51,122 bases of DNA from Verrucomicrobiota bacterium (lineage in GTDB: Bacteria; Verrucomicrobiota; Verrucomicrobiia; Verrucomicrobiales; Akkermansiaceae). Below are positions 31,799 to 40,578 of this stretch, one piece after another. Where the stretch lies: positions 1 to 51,122 of the forward strand of contig RDYF01000016.1 of the NCBI GenBank assembly GCA_004293285.1. The letters run 5' to 3'. The stretch's first letter is position 1, and each line of letters opens with the position of its first letter. The notes beneath the pieces were generated by a model, which saw only the letters and a list, made by a program, of their open reading frames with translations, did no database searches and was not told the DNA's origin. Position numbers and translations under genes: made by a program.

Positions 31799-32650
31799 AT
31801 GAAATTGATTCGGCATGGAGACTGGGGGCGAGAGGAACCGGGTGTGATTTTGCCTGATGGACGGCGCATTGATGCGAGTGAAGAATTTCACGATTATGAT
31901 GAGGGCTTTTTTGCGATGGGCGGGATGGAGTCGCTCGCGCAGTGGGTCGAAGATGGATGTGTCGGCGGACGCGAAATTCCGCCCATGGCACGCATCGGTC
32001 CGCCGGTGGATCGGCCTTCGAAGATTGTTTGTGTGGGGAAAAATTACCTCGATCACGCAAAGGAATTTGGCGAAGGCATCCCGACAGAGCCGGTGTTATT
32101 TATGAAAGCGAGTTCTTGTTGGTGTGGACCTTACGACGAGATCATCCGGCCCAAGGGCGCGGAGAAGTTGGATTACGAGGTCGAACTGGCCGTCGTGATC
32201 GGTCAAACAATGAGTCACGTTGCGGAAGACGATGCCTTGTCTTGCATTGCAGGCTACTCGGTTTTCTGTGATTATTCGGAACGCGATTACCAAAAAGAAA
32301 TGGGCGGTCAGTGGATGAAGGGGAAGAGTTACGATCGTTTTGGACCGATGGGGCCATGGTTGGTTCCCGCATCGCAGGTTCCTGACCCGCAAGCCTTGCG
32401 TTTGTGGACAAAAGTGAACGGCGAGTTTCGTCAAAATGGATACACCGGTGATATGATGTTTTCTGTGAAGTCGGTGCTGAGTTACATCAGTCGATTCATG
32501 ACTCTACTGCCTGGCGATGTGGTGGCGACAGGCACCCCGGCAGGCGTGGCAATGGGCATGAACCCACCGCGCTACCTACAACCGGGTGATTTTGTCGAAC
32601 TCGGTATCGACGGTCTCGGTGAAATGGGGCAGCGCATTGTCGCGGGCTGA
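31799..32650 (+). CDS. Fumarylacetoacetate hydrolase family protein
   Basis: 283 residues. After a variable N-terminal part (to ~70) the FAH fold begins with KIVCVGKNYLDHAKEFG, then PVLFMKASSCWCGPYDEI, LDYEVELAVVIGQTM (metal-binding Glu), FCDYSERDYQKE, and YTGDMMFSVKSVLSYIS, ending GDVVATGTPAGVAMGM. These are the hallmarks of FAH family proteins that hydrolyse or decarboxylate acylpyruvates or related ketoacids with Mg2+. Many characterised members are acylpyruvases or oxaloacetate decarboxylases, others act on aromatic ring-cleavage products. No aromatic pathway is nearby, so the substrate is open. Confidence 0.88.
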   Translation: MKLIRHGDWGREEPGVILPDGRRIDASEEFHDYDEGFFAMGGMESLAQWVEDGCVGGREIPPMARIGPPVDRPSKIVCVGKNYLDHAKEFGEGIPTEPVLFMKASSCWCGPYDEIIRPKGAEKLDYEVELAVVIGQTMSHVAEDDALSCIAGYSVFCDYSERDYQKEMGGQWMKGKSYDRFGPMGPWLVPASQVPDPQALRLWTKVNGEFRQNGYTGDMMFSVKSVLSYISRFMTLLPGDVVATGTPAGVAMGMNPPRYLQPGDFVELGIDGLGEMGQRIVAG

Positions 32651-32723
32651 TCTTTCAGATTTCCGAAATTCTCCCGTGACATTCGTCGATCGAGTGGCTA
32701 CCCTGCGCACCACTCCATCATCG

Positions 32724-33563
32724 ATGAAAGCTTTATCTCTTTTCCTCCTCGTCGCCGTTGCTGGTTCTTTCATTTCCGGTTGTTCTCCCGCGAAATCTCC
32801 ACCGGTATCGGCTCGTGCTCGATCTGCACGGGGCACGGCTCCCTTCGAGCAAGGTCCCGCGATGCGCAATCCCGATGCCCACATGAGTCGTGATTTTTCA
32901 AGTCAGCGCGTATCTTACAGTCGCGTTTCCGCCCCTGGTCCGTATGTGGCGCTAACTTTCGACGATGGCCCGCATTCGAGCAACACTCCCCGATTGCTCA
33001 ACATCTTGCGCGCTCGTAATGTCAAAGCGACCTTTTATGTCATCGGCAAAAATGTCGACCTCTATCCCGACATCGTTCGTCGCACTGTCGCCGAGGGCCA
33101 CGAGCTGGGCAATCACAGCTACACGCATCCGGTGCTATCGAAGTTGAGCCAAGCAGCGCTGTTTTCCGAAATTCGCAAGACCGATGATGCCATCCTGCGT
33201 GCCGCAGGTGTCCGTCCACGCACTTTGCGTCCGCCTTATGGTGCGTTGACTCAATCGCAGCGCGAATTGGTCATGTCAACTTTCGGTTACCCTACCATCA
33301 TGTGGTCGGTGGATCCTATGGACTGGAAAAAACCCGGAGCGGGCGTGGTGACATCGCGCATCGTTCAGGGCACTCATGCAGGAGCCATCATTTTGGTGCA
33401 CGACCTGCACGCTTCCTCGGTTGATGCTATGCCAGCCACGATTGATTCCTTGCTGCGTCGTGGTTACCGATTTGTTACGGTGTCGCAATTGCTCGCCATG
33501 AACCAATCCGCCCAAGCGCAGGTGATTGCAAACCCAGAGACCCTGGTGCAAGCGGGTCGCTGA
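32724..33563 (+). CDS. Polysaccharide deacetylase (NodB homology) lipoprotein
   Basis: 279 residues from ATG 32724, where a lipoprotein signal starts (MKALSLFLLVAVAGSFISGC). The NodB domain runs from about residue 72: ALTFDDGPHS (catalytic and metal Asp pair), GHELGNHSYTHP (metal His pair), LRPPYGALT (motif 3), WSVDPMDWKKPG (motif 4) and GAIILVHDLHAS (motif 5). All five motifs and metal ligands are present, so it is probably an active metal-dependent deacetylase of peptidoglycan or another N-acetylated glycan, held at the envelope. In-frame upstream ATGs inside the FAH gene were rejected because no signal would result. Confidence 0.92.
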   Translation: MKALSLFLLVAVAGSFISGCSPAKSPPVSARARSARGTAPFEQGPAMRNPDAHMSRDFSSQRVSYSRVSAPGPYVALTFDDGPHSSNTPRLLNILRARNVKATFYVIGKNVDLYPDIVRRTVAEGHELGNHSYTHPVLSKLSQAALFSEIRKTDDAILRAAGVRPRTLRPPYGALTQSQRELVMSTFGYPTIMWSVDPMDWKKPGAGVVTSRIVQGTHAGAIILVHDLHASSVDAMPATIDSLLRRGYRFVTVSQLLAMNQSAQAQVIANPETLVQAGR

Positions 33564-33588
33564 TCTCGATTTATCTCTCTATCGCAGC

Positions 33589-35295
33589 ATGCTGGGCGAA
33601 TCCTATGTCACCGATCGCCGAATCCTTCAGGAGGTATTTGATGAAATGCTATCCTTGTCCGTGCGCACCGGCTTGCCCCTTTCTGGAGCTGAGCTGTTTG
33701 GACCTTTGCTCGATGTCATGCGTCGACCTTTCACCATTTCTGTGTTGGGCGAGGTCAATGTCGGAAAATCCGCGCTCATCAACGCGCTCCACGGCAGTTA
33801 TCTTTGTCGCGTAAGCGATCTGCCTGAAACGAAAATGCCCATGCGGCACCGCTGTGGGGATGCGAAGTCCGAAGAGGTTGTGGATCAACGTTGGGTCGAC
33901 TGTGTGCATCAGCAAAGCGACTGGCAGCACCTACAGTGGCGCGATTTTTCAGGGTTGGGTGTCCAAGACAAAGCGACTCGTGCGGAGTGGAGTGAGTGGT
34001 TGCAAGCGAGTGATGTGATCCTGATGGTTGTGCATCATCGAAATCCTTGGTCGGCAGTCACTTGGGATTACCTCTCGCGCTTTGAGCCCGCGCAGTTGAG
34101 TCGTGTTGCCCTCGTCGTACAGGCCTGCGACGAGATTCAAGCGAGCGATTTCCCTGTTTTATCAGAGCACGTTCGCGAGCTTGCGCAAAAGCGTGTCGAC
34201 CGCGATTTGCCTGTCTTCCTCGTGTCCTCGCGCTTGGCTTTTCAAGCTCGAGAAACGGGACTCGACGCCCTGCAATGGAATGCCTCAGGCTTAGCTGTGT
34301 TGTCGCGATGGATTGATGGGCGAATTCAGCAAGAACCCACAAGATCCGCCGCACGGCAGTCGTTCATGCATCTTCTCCACGAGCAACTGCAACTCATCGA
34401 ACAGCATCTCGATGCCGAGAAAGTCCAGATCGCTTCGCGTGTGAGTGATTGGGAGCGAGTCGAACGCGAAATGGAACAACTCTTTCGTGCGACTTGTCAG
34501 CATCAAGAGCAATCGCAACCACTACTCAAAAAAGAATTTGCACGACGCTCCGAAGCCATTGCGAAAGAATTTCGTTCCTTGTTAGGTGTCATGTCGAGCT
34601 TAGCCTCGCTGCTCACAGGGCGTCGCCTTTCACGTCAACTCGATGAAGTGAGCCATGAAAACATCACGAAAGCAGTGGTAGAGGCTGTCGTGAACGATGC
34701 GAATTGGCTGATGAAACAGTGTGAAGCGCACTGGCACAAAGAGTCGATGAAACGACGAGAAGATCGTTTTTTCACCAGTCAATCCTGGCGCTCGGTCGAA
34801 GAACAGCTTTTACCTGCTCGGCAAAAGCTGTGTGAGCGCATGGCACAGGTCGCGTCGCAGAGTTTAGGGCAATTGCGCATTCGAGGCTCGCTTGTCGCGG
34901 CTCTGCATGAGCGCAGTCTTGGCATGTCCTGGTGGCTTAGCGTCTTTTTGATAGCAGTCATCCTGGCAGGCTTCAGTGGTGCGATGCAGATTTCCTACAT
35001 CCCTGCGGTTTTTTCCCTTATCGCGATCATCATCTGGGGCATCCTGATGGTCTATGCGCACAAAACCCGAGAAGAGATCAGCAGCATCTATCTCGAGCGA
35101 TTGAAGGCCAGTGACGATGATTTTCTGTTCGGGTTGAAAGAACCCTATGAGAACAGCTTGGCCGAATTCATCCAAAAATACGGTGAAGCATGGCTACCAC
35201 TGCGGGCACAGATCGCGCAAGATGATGCCGATCATCAAGCCAAGCGGCACGCCTTACAAGAGGCATGGCAAAGACTCTCGCGGCAATTGGCCTAG
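33589..35295 (+). CDS. Bacterial dynamin-like GTPase with membrane hairpin
   Basis: 568 residues from ATG 33589 (an in-frame TTG at 33526 overlaps the deacetylase gene). The GTPase domain has the P-loop GEVNVGKSALINAL at about residue 54, a Thr in the switch I region, and the switch II RDFSGLG. The segment ALVVQACDEI stands where N/TKxD would be expected, so the base-specificity motif is degenerate. A long coiled-coil region follows (to ~445), then two adjacent transmembrane helices (about 448-490, WWLSVFLIAVILAGF and YIPAVFSLIAIIIWGILMVY) and a charged C-terminus. This is the layout of bacterial dynamin-like or YcjX/EngB-type membrane GTPases, which shape or protect membranes. It follows the deacetylase closely. 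Confidence 0.75.
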   Translation: MLGESYVTDRRILQEVFDEMLSLSVRTGLPLSGAELFGPLLDVMRRPFTISVLGEVNVGKSALINALHGSYLCRVSDLPETKMPMRHRCGDAKSEEVVDQRWVDCVHQQSDWQHLQWRDFSGLGVQDKATRAEWSEWLQASDVILMVVHHRNPWSAVTWDYLSRFEPAQLSRVALVVQACDEIQASDFPVLSEHVRELAQKRVDRDLPVFLVSSRLAFQARETGLDALQWNASGLAVLSRWIDGRIQQEPTRSAARQSFMHLLHEQLQLIEQHLDAEKVQIASRVSDWERVEREMEQLFRATCQHQEQSQPLLKKEFARRSEAIAKEFRSLLGVMSSLASLLTGRRLSRQLDEVSHENITKAVVEAVVNDANWLMKQCEAHWHKESMKRREDRFFTSQSWRSVEEQLLPARQKLCERMAQVASQSLGQLRIRGSLVAALHERSLGMSWWLSVFLIAVILAGFSGAMQISYIPAVFSLIAIIIWGILMVYAHKTREEISSIYLERLKASDDDFLFGLKEPYENSLAEFIQKYGEAWLPLRAQIAQDDADHQAKRHALQEAWQRLSRQLA

Positions 35296-35393
35296 CGATT
35301 TTGGTAGCGGTGTTTGATCAATCCGTCCGAAGTCAGAAATTTCGCTTGGTTGTCTGCGCTTTCACTGGTTGGATGGGGCTTTCCCCATTGCCC

Positions 35394-36260
35394 ATGAGCA
35401 CCAAAGTGAAAGGCTTGATCCTGAAATTGAACTGTCCCGACCAGCCAGGCATCGTTGCCAAAATGGCCAGTTACGTTGCCGGACATGCCGGAAATCTTGT
35501 GGAACTCTCGCAGTTTTCCGATGCGCTCAACGGCAAGTTTTTCGCAAGATTGGAGATCGACACGCGCTCTCTCGATGTCGAAGAAAAAGACTTTATCGAT
35601 GGCTTCGGTACACTGGGTCGTAGCTTGCGCGCCGAGTGGCATTTTCGACCCATTCCTTATCGCATGCGCACGGCGGTGTTGGTGACGAAAACTGATCACT
35701 GCCTCAACGAAATTTTATGGCGTGCTCAGGTGGGCGAGTTGCCTGTGGAAATTACCTCCATCATGGGCAACCGACTCGATTGTCGGGATGTCGCAACGCG
35801 CTACAACATCCCTTTTCATCACATCGAAATGGATGGCGACTTACGTGAATCGGGCTTCGAGAAAATTCACGCTCTGCTGGTCGAACAGCAAGTCGAACTT
35901 GCCGTGCTCGCGCGTTTTATGCAGATTTTACCCGATTGGTTTTGCGATCAATATCACGGTCGCTTGATTAACATCCATCACAGCTTTCTTCCCGCCTTCA
36001 TCGGTGCGAATCCCTATCGTCAAGCGTATGAGCGCGGGGTGAAATTGATTGGTGCGACTTGTCACTACGTCACGTCGGAGCTCGACGCTGGTCCGATCAT
36101 CGAACAAGAGGTCGAGCGTGTTCAGCATTTTCACGGCCCAGCGGATTTGGCTCGTTTGGGGCGAAATTGCGAACGCATTGCTCTCGCGAAAGGGATTCGA
36201 TATCACGTGCACGATCGCACCATCATCGATGGCAATCGTGCGATTGTCTTTCCTGACTAA
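35394..36260 (+). CDS. purU: Formyltetrahydrofolate deformylase
   Basis: 288 residues from ATG 35394; the in-frame start at 35265 lies inside the preceding gene. An N-terminal ACT domain (LILKLNCPDQPGIVAKMASY, about 5-80) is followed by a formyltransferase domain: RTAVLVTKTDHCLNEIL, IMGNRLDCRDVATRY, PFHHIEMDG, LARFMQILPDWFC, INIHHSFLPAFIGANPYRQA and CHYVTSELDAGPIIEQ. The Asn/His/Asp catalytic set (N-I-H-H, D-A-G-P) is intact. The ACT plus formyltransferase order is specific to PurU, which hydrolyses 10-formyl-THF to formate and THF, balancing one-carbon units for purine synthesis. It converges with the gene at 36263, leaving two bases between. Confidence 0.95.
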   Translation: MSTKVKGLILKLNCPDQPGIVAKMASYVAGHAGNLVELSQFSDALNGKFFARLEIDTRSLDVEEKDFIDGFGTLGRSLRAEWHFRPIPYRMRTAVLVTKTDHCLNEILWRAQVGELPVEITSIMGNRLDCRDVATRYNIPFHHIEMDGDLRESGFEKIHALLVEQQVELAVLARFMQILPDWFCDQYHGRLINIHHSFLPAFIGANPYRQAYERGVKLIGATCHYVTSELDAGPIIEQEVERVQHFHGPADLARLGRNCERIALAKGIRYHVHDRTIIDGNRAIVFPD

Positions 36261-36262
36261 CG

Positions 36263-37036
36263 TCAGTGCGACTTCGGTGGCGGAGAATCGAAGAGGGGCA
36301 TTTTTGCCTGCAAATTGAGGTTGGCAGGGGGCGTGACAGTGACAACGCGAGAAGCGCCGATCGAGTATTCTTGATCACTGAGTGGCACGACCGTAAGGTT
36401 GATGATCGGTTCATCTGCGGGGCCGATATGAGAAATATGAAGGATTGCCGTACAATTGGGGATTTTTTGAATCCGCATGATATCGCCCGGTTTGAACCAA
36501 GTGAAAGCGGCGCGATTTTCACAAGGAAACATGTATTCAATCAAAACGGGGTAGGGGCCAGCAGGGTGTTGGAGACTGGGTTGCACCCATGCTTGAGCAC
36601 GAACCACAAAGCCGGGAGAAAAAAGATCGGCCCGGGTGAGCGGTCTGACTGAGAGAATCCGATAGGTTCCTTCAATGTAATTCACCTTCTCCCCAGCGGG
36701 ATAGCCCTTGAGGTAAGCGCGAATGGCGCGCGAGTTCATTTTCGTCAGCTTTGCGGCTTGGGATGGCTCGGATAAGGAAGTGTAGCGGCCGTAGATTTGC
36801 TCTGGCTTGAGGGCATCGCCCACTGGGGCTTTCAGCACAGGGACCAATTCCGGAACAGGCGCTTGGCCAATTTTTTTCAAAATGGCGTAATTGCGTGGAA
36901 GTTCAGGATTGTTGAACACGTAGTTGGTGACAATCCAGGAGATCGCACAAGCGCAGAGCGCGAGGGCGTGCGCCAGAACCCACCAAAAGTAAGGAGGTCT
37001 TTTACGCAGCAAAGGTTGGCGTCGACGGGACGTCAT
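36263..37036 (-). CDS. Conserved hypothetical membrane-anchored protein
   Basis: 257 residues. A basic N-terminus (SRRRQPLLRKRPP) precedes one transmembrane helix (about 17-38, FWWVLAHALALCACAISWIV), leaving most of the protein outside the cytoplasm. The exported part is a mix of helical (YILKKIG-like, SQAAKLTKMNSRAIRAYL) and beta-rich parts (GTYRILSVRPLT, VRAQAWVQPSL, LINLTVVPLSD-type). No family or catalytic motif recognised. It overlaps the IscA-type gene by 4 nt (ATGA) and so is probably cotranscribed with it, but a functional link is not apparent. Confidence 0.65.
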   Translation of the reverse strand: MTSRRRQPLLRKRPPYFWWVLAHALALCACAISWIVTNYVFNNPELPRNYAILKKIGQAPVPELVPVLKAPVGDALKPEQIYGRYTSLSEPSQAAKLTKMNSRAIRAYLKGYPAGEKVNYIEGTYRILSVRPLTRADLFSPGFVVRAQAWVQPSLQHPAGPYPVLIEYMFPCENRAAFTWFKPGDIMRIQKIPNCTAILHISHIGPADEPIINLTVVPLSDQEYSIGASRVVTVTPPANLNLQAKMPLFDSPPPKSH

Positions 37037-37410
37037 GACTCAGAAGCACAAGGTTGGCCTTCAGGAAGGTCGGCGGGGGCTTCGCGAGCTGGTTCAAAAG
37101 AAGTGCCACAGCCGCAAGAGCGCGCTGCATTGGGATTGAGGATCTTAAAACCCGCGTCCGATAACGCATCGGAATAATCAATTTCGCTACCACGCAAAAA
37201 ATCGATGCTATCCGCAGCAACAAACAAGCGCGCACCAGATGGGTGCTCGATGGTGGTATCGCCCTCTTGTGATTCGGTAATGCGCATGGCGTATTGCAAA
37301 CCAGCGCATCCACCGCGTTCGACGGCGAGACGGAGTCCGCAATGGGGCATGCCCTTTTGTTCGAGCATCCGACTCAACTCAGCGGCAGCTTGTGGGGTAA
37401 GAGAAATCAT
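37033..37410 (-). CDS. HesB/IscA/ErpA-type iron-sulfur assembly protein
   Basis: 125 residues. Starts MISLTPQAAAELSRMLEQKG, then LRLAVERGGCAGLQYAM with the first conserved Cys, a central VAADSIDFLRGSEIDY, and FKILNPNAARSCGCGTSFE with the C-G-C pair. These three cysteines define A-type carriers that deliver Fe-S clusters or iron to apo-proteins. The C-terminal tail after CGCGTSFE (about 20 residues, acidic and Pro-rich) is longer than in most members. It cannot be told apart as IscA, SufA or ErpA from sequence alone; no isc or suf genes are in the window. Divergent from the amidase gene at 37518. Confidence 0.92.
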   Translation of the reverse strand: MISLTPQAAAELSRMLEQKGMPHCGLRLAVERGGCAGLQYAMRITESQEGDTTIEHPSGARLFVAADSIDFLRGSEIDYSDALSDAGFKILNPNAARSCGCGTSFEPAREAPADLPEGQPCASES

Positions 37411-37517
37411 GATGGCGGGGAGAGGATAGCCATAACTTGGCTGAGATGCGAATGATTTTTACGGGCTTTTGGGGAATTGTACTTGGCAGAAAGACCCGTG
37501 CTCGCGTAGAAGTCGCC

Positions 37518-38375
37518 ATGCCTCGCATCGCCCTGCTGCAATCACAAACGTTTGACTCGAAAGAAGAATCGCTACGTCACCACCATGGGTTGATTCGACA
37601 AGCTGCCGCGCAAGGTGCGCAAATTGTTGTGACACAAGAGCTGTTCTTGACGCCCTACTTTTGCACTGTCGAAGACACCTCGCTGTTTGATCTGGCCGAC
37701 CCTCTGCCTGGACCCATCACCGAGGAGTTAGCAGCACTGGCAGGCGAGCTCGGCATTGTGCTAATTGCCTCCTTGTTTGAGCATCGCGGTCCAGGGCTTT
37801 ACCACAACACGGCTGCCATTTTTGATGCCGATGGCTCGACGCTTGGCTTCTATCGAAAAAACCACATTCCGCAAGATCCAGGGTTTGAAGAGAAATTTTA
37901 TTTTACCCCTGGCGACTCAGGCTATCCGGTGTGGGACACCCGTTTTGGCAAAATTGGCGTACTCATTTGCTGGGATCAGTGGTATCCCGAAGCCGCGCGA
38001 TTGATGGCCTTAGGAGGTGCGCAAGTTTTGATTTATCCTACCGCGATTGGCTGGTTGCCCAGTGAAAAAGCCGAGTGGGGAGTTGCCCAACACAATGCCT
38101 GGGAAACCGTGCAACGCGGACATGCTGTGGCCAACGGGTGCTTTGTCGCTGCCGTCAATCGCTCCGGGTCACACGGTGGAACGGAGTTCTGGGGACAATC
38201 TTTCGTCGCAAATCCCTATGGTCAACTCGTCGCCAAAGCAGGTATCGAAAACGAGGAAATATTGCTGCAAGATCTTGATTTTCAAGAGGTTGAAGATTTT
38301 CGCAGGATCTGGCCCTTTTTCCGAGATCGGCGCATCGACACCTATGCACCGATCCTCCAACGCTGGCGTTTGTAA
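37518..38375 (+). CDS. aguB: N-carbamoylputrescine amidase (nitrilase superfamily)
   Basis: 285 residues from ATG 37518. The catalytic triad of carbon-nitrogen hydrolases is intact: Glu in VVTQELFLTPYF, Lys in FYRKNHIPQDP, Cys in GVLICWDQWYPEAARL. The segments NTAAIFDADGSTLG, EKFYFTPGD, LIYPTAIGW, AQHNAWETVQRGHAVANGCF and GGTEFWGQSF match the AguB branch. It converts N-carbamoylputrescine to putrescine, CO2 and ammonia, the last step of the agmatine route. The partner agmatine deiminase (AguA) is not in the window. It converges with the gene ending at 38381, 5 nt apart. Confidence 0.92.
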   Translation: MPRIALLQSQTFDSKEESLRHHHGLIRQAAAQGAQIVVTQELFLTPYFCTVEDTSLFDLADPLPGPITEELAALAGELGIVLIASLFEHRGPGLYHNTAAIFDADGSTLGFYRKNHIPQDPGFEEKFYFTPGDSGYPVWDTRFGKIGVLICWDQWYPEAARLMALGGAQVLIYPTAIGWLPSEKAEWGVAQHNAWETVQRGHAVANGCFVAAVNRSGSHGGTEFWGQSFVANPYGQLVAKAGIENEEILLQDLDFQEVEDFRRIWPFFRDRRIDTYAPILQRWRL

Positions 38376-38380
38376 AACAA

Positions 38381-39358
38381 TTATGGCGCCTTGCGTTGGA
38401 TTTCGTAGCTATTGCTCAATTCCTTTTTGCTTTCTACCCAGCCACGCTCGATCACTTTCTTGATCTCATATTGCGAGGGCAACATCTCTGCATCGCGTGA
38501 AATTTCCAAGATCACAGGGATGTTGGGCTTGATCGAGAGGATGTCTTGCAGCGCCAAGTAAGCGGCAGAGTTTTTACGAGCGTAGCCGTAAATGACATCG
38601 GATTGCTCGGAATTGGTGATCGCATAACTGGCCCAAATCGATTCATCCTGAAAAGCTCCGTTGTAATAGGAGTCCTGACGCAGCAAAACACGAACGCGCG
38701 CTTGGCAGGCTTCTGGGCTCATGATTTTTTTCCAAGGTTTGCTTTGGTGAGCGACGAAGGATTCTAGATCCACTTGCCACTTGCCCTCGGAATTAGTCAT
38801 CAGACTCGCCACGCGATAATGGCCACTTTCGTAAGAAACGAGGACTTTTTCTTGCGGAATCGAAATCGACTGATCCGTTCCGAGCCATTTGATGCGTTTC
38901 ACCACCCCCTGCTTCAAGCGGGTTTGCTGCAACTCTTCACAAGCTTCCTCAGGACTGAGATGGACAAGGCGTGAAAGTTCAGCAACTGCCTTGGGGTTGT
39001 CCAAAGTCAGCCACTTTTCCACAAGAGCAACACATTCTTTCGGGGTAATGGTGAGAATCGACAGCGCCTTGGTCGTCTCCTCCACGGTGGGAGCGGTTGG
39101 TTCCTTTTTGTTGACTTGTTGATAAAGAATCCAAACGATGCCGCCCACAAAAAAGAGAGCCGCCATCGTCAAAATGACGTGTAAGTAGCGCATCAAAAAC
39201 TGAGCTTTGTTGCGATTCCGCGAGCGCGAACGCTTTTTCTCTTTTTTGTAGGTGCGATGGATGCGTGATACGCGCCCAATGCCCATAACGGGAGTGTTCA
39301 ACTGTTGGTCATGCAAGGGCATGCTCGAGAGCCCTCGGAATACATTTTTTGTTTTCAT
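38381..39358 (-). CDS. Hypothetical membrane-anchored protein
   Basis: 325 residues. A long, very basic N-terminal cytoplasmic part (KKEKKRSRSRNRNK around 38-52) is followed by one helix (about 57-80, YLHVILTMAALFFVGGIVWIL). The extracytoplasmic part is mixed alpha/beta with LVEKWLTLDNPKAVAELSRL, GHYRVASLMTNSEGKWQVDL, VRVLLRQDSYYNGAFQDE and YEIKKVIERGWV. The middle resembles a small nuclear-transport-factor-like fold only by its pattern. No family recognised. The gene is followed 34 nt upstream on the chromosome by another envelope protein on the same strand. Confidence 0.65.
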   Translation of the reverse strand: MKTKNVFRGLSSMPLHDQQLNTPVMGIGRVSRIHRTYKKEKKRSRSRNRNKAQFLMRYLHVILTMAALFFVGGIVWILYQQVNKKEPTAPTVEETTKALSILTITPKECVALVEKWLTLDNPKAVAELSRLVHLSPEEACEELQQTRLKQGVVKRIKWLGTDQSISIPQEKVLVSYESGHYRVASLMTNSEGKWQVDLESFVAHQSKPWKKIMSPEACQARVRVLLRQDSYYNGAFQDESIWASYAITNSEQSDVIYGYARKNSAAYLALQDILSIKPNIPVILEISRDAEMLPSQYEIKKVIERGWVESKKELSNSYEIQRKAP

Positions 39359-39392
39359 CCGTCTATCGTAGTGGGGGAGGATGTGTTGTGGG

Positions 39393-39899
39393 TTAGCGGG
39401 GGGTCAGGGTAACGCGCGTAGGCTCGTAGCGGTCCGAAGGACGGAACAACCAGCCTGGTTGTGTGTTGACCAATTGGTAATCGTAGAGAAGAAATTCTGG
39501 TAAAAACTGGTTGCTGTTGATGTCGTAAACATCGCGACCCGTGTAACGCCCCCAGATCCGATACTCGTAGTTCTGATCAAATCCGTAGCTTTGTCCCAGA
39601 GGTCCGTTTTCGGGGAGTCGGTCCGGGCAAAGTTTGTTGGTCTCGCGGAAAATAACAAGTTTCGACTCGCGAGCCGATTGACCGGGTTTGCGCAAGTAGC
39701 CCCAGAAACGAGTTTTACGCACATAATATCGACGCCCATAAAAGAAATCACCCTTAGGCTCTGAAGCAATCTGGGCGGCTCGCTCTTCCGCAGTAGGGCC
39801 ACCCATGTTGCCACTGCCAGAGATGCTCGCACATTGACTCAGGATCAGTGCCAATAGCACGAATGATCCTAACTTTGCGATGAATGACGGGGCAAGCAT
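39393..39899 (-). CDS. Hypothetical exported lipoprotein-like protein
   Basis: 168 residues. Signal peptide with a Cys at about residue 23 (VLLALILSQCASISG), an imperfect lipobox. The mature part is rich in Tyr, Arg and Phe (DFFYGRRYYVRKTRFWGYLR, YRIWGRYTGRDVYD, LLYDYQLVNTQPGWLF) and probably beta-structured. I know of no family. It may be cotranscribed with 38381-39358, which lies 34 nt downstream. Confidence 0.65.
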   Translation of the reverse strand: MLAPSFIAKLGSFVLLALILSQCASISGSGNMGGPTAEERAAQIASEPKGDFFYGRRYYVRKTRFWGYLRKPGQSARESKLVIFRETNKLCPDRLPENGPLGQSYGFDQNYEYRIWGRYTGRDVYDINSNQFLPEFLLYDYQLVNTQPGWLFRPSDRYEPTRVTLTPR

Positions 39900-40011
39900 T
39901 TGTTAATTTCTATGTTACAAAAATCAAACCAACTTGGCAAGCTCGATTATTGTTTCAGGATTTTTGCTTTTTTTTGAATAACTGCTGCAAATTTTCCGTT
40001 TCATTATTGTC

Positions 40012-40578
40012 ATGAAACAACTCCTTTGCCTTTTTTCCTGCATTGCCAGCTTCAGCATGTCGCTTTCTGCCGACGTCGTTACCCTTCAAGGTTCTTCTCG
40101 CTGGCGCACGACTTTTTTTGAAACGGGGGTAAACACCTCGATCGGCACTTCATCCTACATCACCTACACGCTGCTCGAAAGAGATCAGGGCAATGTGGTG
40201 AATCAGTTGAAAATAGATGCTTGGGTCGCGCGAAATCCGCTGACTGGGCGAACCGAGCGGTGGTATTACATCGACGAGGGATTTCGCATTGAGTTCGGCA
40301 ACTTTGGTCGCTTCGCGACAGATGTGGGTGGTGGAATGCAGTTCACGGGGATTTCAGCCACGGTTCCTTTCCGCGGTGCGTCGACCGCTGGCATCCTTAC
40401 GGCATTTACACAGTATCCAACGGTGGATTACTTGACCAAAAACAACGGTCTGGAAATCACCGAAATGGCAGGAGCTGGTCGATTGAATCGCACGTTCTCG
40501 GGCAACTACTCCCTCAGTGCAGTTGTATCGGCAATTCAGGACTTGCTCGAGTCGCGCGGCTATCAACAAGCATCATGA
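40012..40578 (+). CDS. Hypothetical secreted protein
   Basis: 188 residues. Signal peptide (MKQLLCLFSCIASFSMSLSA), then a beta-rich, weakly charged body with TLQGSSRWRTTFFETGV, SYITYTLLERDQGNVV, GRTERWYYIDEGF and AGRLNRTFSGNYSLSAVV. Composition and spacing suggest a single beta-sandwich-like exported domain. No family or motif recognised. It overlaps the next gene by 4 nt (ATGA), so the two are translationally coupled. Confidence 0.65.
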   Translation: MKQLLCLFSCIASFSMSLSADVVTLQGSSRWRTTFFETGVNTSIGTSSYITYTLLERDQGNVVNQLKIDAWVARNPLTGRTERWYYIDEGFRIEFGNFGRFATDVGGGMQFTGISATVPFRGASTAGILTAFTQYPTVDYLTKNNGLEITEMAGAGRLNRTFSGNYSLSAVVSAIQDLLESRGYQQAS

